From CAYLMM01 sp964384825 (GTDB lineage: Bacteria > Krumholzibacteriota > Krumholzibacteriia > LZORAL124-64-63), in the NCBI GenBank assembly GCA_964384825.1, contig CAYLMM010000048.1, positions 1-19,842 of the forward strand: 19,842 nt of DNA, read 5' to 3'. Positions 14,306-19,842 of the stretch are shown piece by piece. The notes under the pieces are model-generated. The model was not told the origin of the DNA. It saw only the letters and a list, made by a program, of their open reading frames with translations, and made no database searches. The translations under genes were made by a program, and so were the position numbers. Within the stretch, counting starts at the first letter, position 1. Each line of letters starts with the position of its first letter.

Positions 14306-14545
14306 CTACTCTTCCCCTTCCTGCTCCTCCTGGAGCTGGGCGAGCCGCTCCCGCTGGTCGTAGAAGCTGATCTTGCCCTCGATCAACCGCTGCACGGCGA
14401 TGGAGGTCAGCTTGCCGGGCAGCGTGGCGTTGACGCTACGCGCGCGGTCGTTGAGGCGGCGGGCTTCGAGAGCCGCGATCTTGATCGCCTCGAACTTATT
14501 GGAAATCTTGTCGGTGACATCCTTGCGGCGGATATAGGTGGTCAT
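14306..14545 (-). CDS. rpoZ: DNA-directed RNA polymerase omega subunit
   Basis: The 79 residues match omega: DVTDKISNKFEAIKIAALEA and RRLNDRA, then ATLPGKLTSIAVQRLIEGKI, ending in a Glu-rich tail. Omega helps assembly and stability of RNA polymerase and in many bacteria forms part of a ppGpp site. ATG 14545 is chosen because homology begins there, with GAGAGG about ten bases upstream; an in-frame ATG at 14590 would add 15 unrelated residues. It lies between gmk and coaBC, the standard arrangement. A long hairpin (14592-14631) lies in its leader. Confidence 0.95.
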   Translation of the reverse strand: MTTYIRRKDVTDKISNKFEAIKIAALEARRLNDRARSVNATLPGKLTSIAVQRLIEGKISFYDQRERLAQLQEEQEGEE

Positions 14546-14591
14546 TCCGAAACGACCTCTCGGCTGGGCTGAACAAGGGAACGGACACAAC

Positions 14592-14631
14592 GCAGCGACG
14601 GTCCGCCCGGGGGCGGATCACATTTCGCTGC
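14592..14631 (-). promoter_or_regulatory. Long hairpin in the gap between gmk and rpoZ
   Basis: Outer arms GCAGCGA (14592-14598) and TCGCTGC (14625-14631) enclose inner arms TCCGCC (14602-14607) and GGCGGA (14612-14617). The RNA could form 13 base pairs with an asymmetric 3 by 7 internal loop and a tetraloop. A second, competing pairing exists between GGTCCGC (14600-14606) and GCGGACC (14630-14636). No T run follows, so a leader structure or RNA-processing site is more likely than a terminator. Confidence 0.4.
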
Positions 14632-14711
14632 GGACCCCTTAATCTACTACGATATCGGAATTCTTCAATGGATTTTTCCAATCCCCTGTCCGGCAAGGGG
14701 TTGGCGACGCG

Positions 14712-15302
14712 CTATTCCGCGGGGAGCGGCGATGCGGCCTGGCGCTCGCGCCGGCACTCCTCGGCGACGATGATCGCCTTCATCCGGCCCAGAGCCTCGC
14801 CGAGGTCGTCGTTGACGATCCAGTAGCGGTAATGCCGGGCGTAATCGACCTCCCAGCGGGCGTTCGCGAGCCGGGTGGCGATGACCGAATCGTCGTCGGT
14901 CCCCCGCCCCCGCAGCCGTTTTTCGAGATCCTCCCACGAAGGCGGAAAGACGAAGACCGAAACCAGTTCGTCGCCGTAGATGTCGATGACGTTCTTGCCG
15001 CCCTGGACGTCGAGATCGAGCAGCGGGATGCCGCCCTGCTCCATCACCTCGCGGACGTGATCCTTCAGGGTGCCGTAGCGGCGGTCGTGGACGTGGGCCC
15101 ATTCCACGAAGGCGTCGGCCGCGATGAGCCGGTCGAATTCGGCGTCGTCGACGAAGTTGTAGTCGACGCCGTCGGTTTCGCCGGCGCGGATGGGACGGGT
15201 CGTGGTCGAGACCGAGAAGCGCAGCCGCGGCTCCGACTCGATCAGGGCGTGGACGAAGGTGCTCTTGCCGGCGCCGCTGGGGCCCGAGATCAGGATCAGC
15301 AT
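14712..15302 (-). CDS. gmk: Guanylate kinase
   Basis: This 196-residue enzyme phosphorylates GMP or dGMP to the diphosphate using ATP. The P-loop is GPSGAGKST (7-15). The GMP-binding segment STTTRPIRAGETDGVDYNFV follows, as do GIPLLDLDVQGGKNV and the lid region LEKRLRGRGTDDD. ATG 15302 is preceded by GGAGTAGGA, and the gene begins seven bases after the yicC stop, so the two are co-transcribed. Nothing is unusual in length or motifs. Confidence 0.97.
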   Translation of the reverse strand: MLILISGPSGAGKSTFVHALIESEPRLRFSVSTTTRPIRAGETDGVDYNFVDDAEFDRLIAADAFVEWAHVHDRRYGTLKDHVREVMEQGGIPLLDLDVQGGKNVIDIYGDELVSVFVFPPSWEDLEKRLRGRGTDDDSVIATRLANARWEVDYARHYRYWIVNDDLGEALGRMKAIIVAEECRRERQAASPLPAE

Positions 15303-15308
15303 GGTTTC

Positions 15309-16190
15309 CTACTCCAGATTCTGGACCTGCTCGCGCATCGATTCGACTTCTTCCTTCATCGCGATCACGGCGCCGGTGATCTCCATGTTCTGGGTCTTCG
15401 ACCCCATCGTGTTGACCTCGCGGTGCATCTCCTGGAGCAGGAAATTCAGGCGCTTGGCCATCTGCCCGCCCGCGGCCAGGGCGGCGGCCGACTGGTCGAG
15501 ATGGCTCGCCAGGCGTTCGCATTCCTCGGCGATGTTGCCCCGGTCGGCCAGGATCGCGGCCTCCTGGGCGAGCCGCTGGGGATCGATCTTGTCTTCCAGC
15601 AGGGCGGCCAGACGCTCGCGCAGGCGCTCCTCGGCCTCGGCGACCGCATTGGGGGTCAGGGTGTTGACCTTGGCCAGATGCACCCGGATGGTCTCGATGC
15701 GGCGGCCCATCTCGGCGGCCAGTTCGGCTCCTTCGGTGCGCTTCATCGCCAGCAGGCCGTCGGTCGCGGCGGCGAGGGCCCCGGCCAGGGCCTGGCGCGC
15801 ATCGTCGATCGCGATGTCGTCGGCGTCGCCGTGCAGCAGGTCGGGCAACGCGAGCAGGTTGTCGAGTCCGACCTCGGGGCGCGGCAGGCCGCGGACCGCC
15901 ATGCGGTCGGCGATCACGGCCAGGGCGTCCAGCCCCCGGTCGACGGCTTCGGGCGTGATCAGCGCGGCGTCGGCGCCGGCGGCGCGGGCGACCTGGACCG
16001 AGCACGAGACGCGGCCCCGGGCCAGCTTGTCCTTCAGATGCGCCCGGATCTCGGTCTCGAGGGCGGCGATCGACGACGGCATCTTCACCGAAACATCCAG
16101 GAAGCGGTGATTCACCGAACGCAACTCCACCGTGACGGTCAGGGCGCCGACCGTGGATTCGCCGGTTCCGAAGCCGGTCATGCTCTGCAT
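15309..16190 (-). CDS. yicC: YicC-family endoribonuclease
   Basis: The protein has 293 residues and opens with the family signature MQSMTGFGTGES, followed by ELRSVNHRFLDVSVKMPSSI. The C-terminal DUF1732-like block (KRLNFLLQEMHREVNTMGSK) with alternating Glu, His and Arg is the conserved metal and RNA-cleavage region. YicC proteins are endoribonucleases implicated in RNA turnover. ATG 16190 is preceded by GGGAG at seven bases; the frame is open upstream but that part overlaps the likely promoter. It heads the minus-strand operon that continues into gmk, rpoZ and coaBC. Confidence 0.95.
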   Translation of the reverse strand: MQSMTGFGTGESTVGALTVTVELRSVNHRFLDVSVKMPSSIAALETEIRAHLKDKLARGRVSCSVQVARAAGADAALITPEAVDRGLDALAVIADRMAVRGLPRPEVGLDNLLALPDLLHGDADDIAIDDARQALAGALAAATDGLLAMKRTEGAELAAEMGRRIETIRVHLAKVNTLTPNAVAEAEERLRERLAALLEDKIDPQRLAQEAAILADRGNIAEECERLASHLDQSAAALAAGGQMAKRLNFLLQEMHREVNTMGSKTQNMEITGAVIAMKEEVESMREQVQNLE

Positions 16191-16236
16191 GGCGTGTCTC
16201 CCGAAATCATGAGGGTCGTGGATCCGCGACGCGCCA

Positions 16237-16265
16237 AGTGTAGGCAACGCCCCCGATACCGGCAA
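16237..16265 (-). promoter_or_regulatory. Sigma-70 type promoter for the yicC-gmk-rpoZ-coaBC operon
   Basis: The minus strand reads TTGCCG (16265-16260), a 17-base spacer and TACACT (16242-16237). Both hexamers match 4 of 6 consensus bases, including the most conserved ones (TTG; TA at the start and T at the end of the -10). Transcription would start near 16230, about 40 bases before the yicC ATG. Confidence 0.5.
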
Positions 16266-16278
16266 GATCCTTGTCGCC

Positions 16279-16297
16279 GAATGCGGCCGGCGCATTC
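16279..16297. repeat. Inverted repeat in the divergent yicC / outer-membrane protein gap
   Basis: GAATGCG (16279-16285) and CGCATTC (16291-16297) form a perfect 7-bp dyad around a 5-base centre, just upstream of the yicC promoter. A second dyad, TGCCAT-N10-ATGGCA, lies at 16317-16338. Either could be an operator for the divergent genes; no known regulator site was recognised. Confidence 0.4.
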
Positions 16298-16396
16298 CGC
16301 GGCCTCCGATCCTGCTTGCCATGCGCGACACCCGATGGCATCATTTCCGCCGTATCCGATCCCGCCCGCTGAAAAGGACATCGCAAAGGAGCGACG

Positions 16397-16885
16397 ATGA
16401 ACAAGACAGTTATAGCGATCCTGGCCATCGCCCTGATCGCCGGGGCCGGCACCGCCGCCGCCCAGACGACCGGCCGGAGCGTCCCCTTCGGCGTCCGGGC
16501 CGGGTTGAGCTTCGATCCCGACCAGTTCCACGTCGGCGCGCACGCCGAGGTCTACGAGTTCACCGAGGATCTGACCCTGGTGCCGAACGTCGAGATCGGA
16601 TTCGGCGACGAGATCAACTTGTACGCCTTCAACGCCGAGGTCGTCTATTCCTTCTACTCGGCCGATCTGGGCGGCTTCACGCCCTACGCCGGAGCGGGCC
16701 TGGGCTTCAACTACCTCGATTTCGATGCGGACGCCTTCGATTCCGAATCGAAGCTGGTACTGAACATGCTCGCCGGCATCAGCAAGACGCTCGACACCGA
16801 CAAGGAACTGTTCTTCGAAGTGAAGATCGGGCCCTCGGACTGGACGCCGGACATGAAGCTGACCGCCGGGCTGACCTTCTTCTAG
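16397..16885 (+). CDS. Outer-membrane beta-barrel-like protein with signal peptide
   Basis: The 162 residues begin with a signal peptide (MNKTVIAILAIALIAGAGTA, cleavage likely after AAA at 20-22). The mature part shows alternating strands with aromatic and glycine residues (FGVRAGLSF, LVPNVEIGFG, NAEVVYSFYS, FTPYAGAGLGFNYLDF, LTAGLTFF) and ends in Phe, as outer-membrane barrels commonly do. The size suggests a small barrel of about eight strands. The specific function is unknown. AAAGGAG (16385-16391) gives a strong ribosome-binding site. The RqcH gene follows after 19 bases and probably shares the transcript. Confidence 0.78.
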   Translation: MNKTVIAILAIALIAGAGTAAAQTTGRSVPFGVRAGLSFDPDQFHVGAHAEVYEFTEDLTLVPNVEIGFGDEINLYAFNAEVVYSFYSADLGGFTPYAGAGLGFNYLDFDADAFDSESKLVLNMLAGISKTLDTDKELFFEVKIGPSDWTPDMKLTAGLTFF

Positions 16886-16904
16886 GCCGGACCGGAGGGT
16901 CGCC

Positions 16905-18386
16905 ATGGCACAGGACCGCACGCGGCCCGATCACGAGGTTCTGCTGAAGCTGGCCGCGGACTGGCGGCGCCGGCTGACGGGCCGTCGCGTGAGCGGTCTC
17001 GGCGGAGGCCCCGGCTGGCTGCGGGTGACGTTGAGCGATGCGCGGGAGGACACGATGCCTCCCGCGCATCTTTTCTTCGTCGCCCGGCCCGGGGCGGTGC
17101 TGATCTGGGATGCGGCCGGGAACCTGCCCGCGCCCGTCCTCGACGCCCTGCGCCCGGTGAGGCAGAAGGAACTATCCGCGACTCCCCATCTGCTCGGCGC
17201 AACGCTGACGCTGGTCACTACGTCCCCCGCCGACAGGATCGTGTTTCTGGTCTTCGCGCGGCCCGACGGCGCCGAGGCGCGGCTCGCGCTGCAGGCCTTC
17301 GGACCACGCGGGAACATCGTGCTGTCCGATGTCGAGGGGCGGCGTCTCTGGTCGGCCAACCCCTCGCCCCACTCGGCCTCGCTCTCGCTTCCGGACGCGG
17401 CCGACGAGGCGATCGCCGATGAACCGGGCGACGATGCCGAACGGAAGGCCGCGACCCTGCGCACGGAGTCGCCGCTGCGTCTGCAGACCGTACTGGCCGA
17501 CGAGGTCCTAGTCCGTCTCCGGGGCGAGATGATGCGCGTCCGCAACTCCGCCGTGCGCCTGCGCGACAACCTGGCCGCGGATCTGGCCCGGGCCGACGAC
17601 GGCGACGACGCCCGCATCGACGGAGAGACCCTGGCCATCCATCTGCATGCCCTGACCCGAGGCGCGACCAGCGTGGAACTGGATGACGCGACCGGCGATG
17701 CGCGCCGGATCGAACTCGACCCGTCCCTCTCCCCGGCCGAGAACATGGACCGCCTCTTCCGCCGGGCCCGCAAGGCCGCCCGGGGCCGCGAGGTCATCGC
17801 CGGGCGGGCGGAAGCGGCCGGATCGCGGCTGGCCGCCCTCGACGAGCTGGCCGCCGAACTGGACGCAGCGGTCGCGGCCGCGCAGGACGATCCGGTCGCC
17901 CTGCTGGACGCGCTGCATTCCTGGCGCGCCGCCGCGGACGACCTGCTCGGCCCGCGCAAGGGCGCGCAGAAGACCCGGACCGCACCCGGAGCTCCGGCGG
18001 TATCGTTGCCCTACCGGCGTTTCCTGATCGAGAACAGATGGGAGGTCTGGGTCGGGAGGGGCGCCAAGCAGAACGACGAACTGACCCACAGGATGTCCTC
18101 GCCGCGCGACTGGTGGCTGCACGCCCAGGGAGTCTCCGGCAGCCACGTCGTGCTGCGCACCGGCGGCGCCCCCGAACAGACGCCCAGGAGAATCCTGATG
18201 CTGGCCGCCCGCATCGCCGCCCACTACAGCAAGGCCCGCCACAGCGGCCTGGCGCCGGTCCTGTACACCCAACGCAAATACGTCCGCAAGCCCCGCAAGA
18301 GCCCCCCGGGCACCGCCGCCTGCATCCAGGAGAAATCCCTGATGGTGGAACCCGGCATCCCCGACAACGCCGTATCCGCCCCCTGA
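16905..18386 (+). CDS. rqcH: RqcH / Rqc2-family (NFACT) ribosome quality-control factor
   Basis: RqcH binds stalled 50S subunits carrying peptidyl-tRNA and adds alanine tails that mark the chain for destruction. The NFACT-N domain fills about residues 1-165 and includes the DR pair needed for tailing (D110-R111 in SPADRIVFLVF) and ALQAFGPRGNIVLSD. A charged helical middle section covers about 185-345. The NFACT-R domain (about 368-470) has FLIENRWEVWVGRGAKQNDE, DWWLHAQGVSGSHVVLR and KPRKSPPGTA. At 493 residues it is shorter than typical homologues of about 570, mainly in the middle. GGAGG seven bases before ATG 16905 supports the start. Alternative names for this family are FbpA and NFACT protein. 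Confidence 0.9.
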   Translation: MAQDRTRPDHEVLLKLAADWRRRLTGRRVSGLGGGPGWLRVTLSDAREDTMPPAHLFFVARPGAVLIWDAAGNLPAPVLDALRPVRQKELSATPHLLGATLTLVTTSPADRIVFLVFARPDGAEARLALQAFGPRGNIVLSDVEGRRLWSANPSPHSASLSLPDAADEAIADEPGDDAERKAATLRTESPLRLQTVLADEVLVRLRGEMMRVRNSAVRLRDNLAADLARADDGDDARIDGETLAIHLHALTRGATSVELDDATGDARRIELDPSLSPAENMDRLFRRARKAARGREVIAGRAEAAGSRLAALDELAAELDAAVAAAQDDPVALLDALHSWRAAADDLLGPRKGAQKTRTAPGAPAVSLPYRRFLIENRWEVWVGRGAKQNDELTHRMSSPRDWWLHAQGVSGSHVVLRTGGAPEQTPRRILMLAARIAAHYSKARHSGLAPVLYTQRKYVRKPRKSPPGTAACIQEKSLMVEPGIPDNAVSAP

Positions 18387-18401
18387 TCCAGCCTAGAAGG
18401 C

Positions 18402-18431
18402 CGACCGCGACGCCTTTGGCGTCGCAGGTCG
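18402..18431. terminator. Strong hairpin just after rqcH
   Basis: CGACC plus GCGACGCC (18402-18414) pair with GGCGTCGC plus GGTCG (18418-18431) around a TTT loop, giving 13 bp with a single bulged A. It begins 16 bases after the rqcH stop. No T run follows on either strand, so it is a processing or protective 3' hairpin or a non-canonical terminator. Confidence 0.5.
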
Positions 18432-18435
18432 CCTA

Positions 18436-18623
18436 TTGCGCTACCGTGGTCCGGGAGGGGGCTGGGGCGTGGGCGTGTCCCGCCGGGGCGTCTTGAAGGG
18501 GCCGGAGGCAGGATGCCGAAGGCCCCGGAAAGCCGAGGCGCCGCGGCACAGGATGTGCCGCAAGCCGCCCCCGCCGGGACACGCCCACGCCCCGGCCCCC
18601 TCCCGGACCGGGCCCTAGCGCAA
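18436..18623. repeat. Large inverted repeat enclosing two GGA-triloop hairpins
   Basis: Arms 18448-18482 and 18575-18609 pair over 35 positions with a single T-G wobble (18463/18594). GGGGCG (18485-18490) and CGCCCC (18566-18571) extend the stem inward, and TTGCGCTA (18436-18443) and TAGCGCAA (18616-18623) echo it outward, the latter overlapping the end of ispG. The interior holds hairpin A (GGGGCC 18498-18503 with GGCCCC 18521-18526, inner GGCA-GGA-TGCC) and hairpin B (18543-18561, GCGGCACA-GGA-TGTGCCGC). The whole would fold as a three-way junction. A repeat element, a structured RNA and a bidirectional transcription block are all possible. Confidence 0.75.
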
Positions 18624-19688
18624 AAGCTCGATCTCCTCCGCCAACACCGCGTCGAGCTCGTCCTTGTCGATGTTCCTGTGGAGCTTGCCCGCCCGGTAGA
18701 TGGCCACCTTGGTCTTGCCGGCCGCGATCCCCAGGTCGGAGGCCTTGGCCTCGCCGGGGCCGTTGACGATGCATCCCATCACCGAGATGACGCGGTCGGC
18801 GGGCAGGTCGCGGGCCAGTTTCTCGACCTTGGCGGCCAGCGCGAAGACGTCGACCTCGGCCCGGCCGCAGGTGGGGCAGGCCACGACCCGGGCGTAGCGC
18901 TTGCGCAGGCCCAGGGCGGAAAGCATGTGGTAGGCGGCCGTGACCTCCTCGACCGGATCGGCGGCCAGCGAGACGCGCACGGTGTCGCCGATCCCCTCGG
19001 CCAGCAGCACGCTCATCGCGGCGGCGGAACGGACCGCGCCGGCCTGCAGGGTGCCGGCCTCGGTCACGCCCAGATGCTGGGGCACGTCGGAGACCTCGGC
19101 GAAGCGCCGGCAGGCCGAGATCACCTCGACCGGATCGCTGCTCTTGAGGCTGACCACGACGTCCTTGAACCCGACCGATTCGAGCGCCTCGAGTTCGTCC
19201 AGGGCGCTGCGGACCAGGGCCCCGGCGGGGTCCTTCTTCAGCAGATCCCCGTACCGGGAATGGAGGCTGCCGCGGTTGACGCCGACACGGATCGGCACGC
19301 CCAGGTCGGCGGCCGCCCGGGCCACCTCGCGCACCTTTTCGGCCGAGCCGATGTTGCCGGGATTGATCCTCAGCTTCGCGATGCCGGCTTCGAGGGAGCG
19401 CAGGGCCAGGGTGTGCTGGTAGTGGATGTCGGCCACCAGGGGAACGCCGGCCTCGGCCACGATGCGGGGCAGGGCCTCGGCGGCCGCGTCGTCGTTCACG
19501 GTGACGCGCACGATCTCGGCGCCGGCGGTGGCCAGCTCGCGGATCTGCTGCAAGGTGGCCTCGGCGTCGCCGGTGCGGGTGGTGGTCATCGACTGCACGC
19601 GGATCGGGGCGTCGCCGCCGATGCTCACGCCGCCGACGTCGACCTGGCGGGTGGGGATGCGAGGGGCCGTGATGATCAGTTCGCTCAT
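18615..19688 (-). CDS. ispG: (E)-4-hydroxy-3-methylbut-2-enyl-diphosphate synthase
   Basis: IspG converts methylerythritol cyclodiphosphate to HMBPP in the MEP isoprenoid pathway with a [4Fe-4S] cluster. The barrel part shows VGGVSIGGDAPIRVQSMTTT (18-37), VADIHYQ (85-91), KLRINPGNIG (105-114) and VGVNRGSL (135-142). Cluster residues are C271 and C274 (ACPTCGR) and C306 (MGCIVNGPGEA), with the fourth ligand E313. The length of 357 residues is that of the standard short bacterial form. ATG 19688 overlaps the SelB stop as ATGA, so the two are translationally coupled. The last codons lie within a large inverted repeat. Confidence 0.97.
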   Translation of the reverse strand: MSELIITAPRIPTRQVDVGGVSIGGDAPIRVQSMTTTRTGDAEATLQQIRELATAGAEIVRVTVNDDAAAEALPRIVAEAGVPLVADIHYQHTLALRSLEAGIAKLRINPGNIGSAEKVREVARAAADLGVPIRVGVNRGSLHSRYGDLLKKDPAGALVRSALDELEALESVGFKDVVVSLKSSDPVEVISACRRFAEVSDVPQHLGVTEAGTLQAGAVRSAAAMSVLLAEGIGDTVRVSLAADPVEEVTAAYHMLSALGLRKRYARVVACPTCGRAEVDVFALAAKVEKLARDLPADRVISVMGCIVNGPGEAKASDLGIAAGKTKVAIYRAGKLHRNIDKDELDAVLAEEIELLR

Positions 19689-19842
19689 GTCGCCTCTTGC
19701 AGTCTGGGCCCAGGCAGACGGCGGTCGCCGTCGCGGCGCGTGATCCCCCGGGCGTCCAGATATTCCAGCAGGGGAATGCCGAGCTTGCGGCTCAGGCCGG
19801 TCAGTTCGCGGAACGTGGAAAAATCGATCCCGGGTTCGGCGT
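19685..19842 (-). CDS. selB: Selenocysteine-specific elongation factor SelB (C-terminal part, cut by window edge)
   Basis: About 51 residues are visible, ending at TGA 19687-19685. The sequence includes DFSTFRELTGLSRKLGIPLL followed by EYLDARGITRRDGDRRLPG, which matches the last winged-helix domain of SelB that grips the SECIS hairpin in selenoprotein mRNAs. The pattern of RK, IPLLEYLD and TRR-GD-R is typical. The GTPase domains lie outside the window. It shares an ATGA overlap with ispG. A selenocysteine-using organism is implied; no selC tRNA or selenoprotein gene was seen here. Confidence 0.85.
   Translation of the reverse strand, partial: AEPGIDFSTFRELTGLSRKLGIPLLEYLDARGITRRDGDRRLPGPRLQEAT

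Noticed and set aside
16316..16345. Sigma-70 promoter TTGCCA-N17-TCATTT for the outer-membrane protein gene
   Set aside because: The -10 matches consensus at only two of six bases.
14832..16400. Plus-strand open frame of 522 codons
   Set aside because: It is antisense to gmk and yicC, both recognised by strong motifs.

Overview
This window reads as a chromosomal segment of a high-GC, Gram-negative bacterium. An outer-membrane barrel-like protein with a signal peptide, type IV pilus genes, a flagellar FliD-like protein behind a sigma-28-type promoter and a sigma-54 activator all point that way. Gene density is high, with overlapping stop/start junctions. A SelB fragment implies selenocysteine use. 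I cannot name the lineage from the sequence; no tRNA, rRNA, CRISPR array, prophage or insertion sequence was recognised.

Left part (1-4615). The C-terminus of the pilus retraction ATPase PilT, a two-helix membrane protein of unknown function and the prepilin peptidase PilD run on the plus strand. They converge on a SMUG1-type uracil-DNA glycosylase on the minus strand. Divergent from it, a FliD-like protein is preceded by a close match to a sigma-28 promoter.

Centre (4649-10443). The replicative helicase DnaB (minus) and a class I methyltransferase (plus) diverge from a gap holding several DnaA-box-like 9-mers. Next comes a minus-strand regulatory cluster: a membrane-anchored histidine-kinase-like protein that lacks key catalytic residues, an intact NtrC-family sigma-54 activator, and, after a 454-base AT-richer gap, a stand-alone receiver domain that has lost its phospho-acceptor. 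The gap carries two matching 16-bp palindromes, a GG-N10-GC sigma-54-type promoter, a leader whose hairpin covers the ribosome-binding site, and, past the gene, a good intrinsic terminator. Together these look like a self-contained sigma-54 circuit and are the best candidate in the window for an undescribed system.

Right-centre (10589-16190). A long minus-strand operon runs yicC, gmk, rpoZ, coaBC, family-4 uracil-DNA glycosylase, moaD, and a MoaE-MoeB fusion. The first four form a widely conserved housekeeping group; here molybdopterin genes follow. The MoaE part lacks a standard start codon where homology demands one. A sigma-70-like promoter precedes yicC.

Right end (16397-19842). An outer-membrane barrel-like protein and an RqcH/NFACT ribosome-rescue factor (plus) converge on ispG and the SelB C-terminus (minus, sharing an ATGA overlap). 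The gap between rqcH and ispG is almost entirely inverted repeats: a 13-bp hairpin, then a 35-bp near-perfect palindrome enclosing two hairpins that both end in a GGA triloop.
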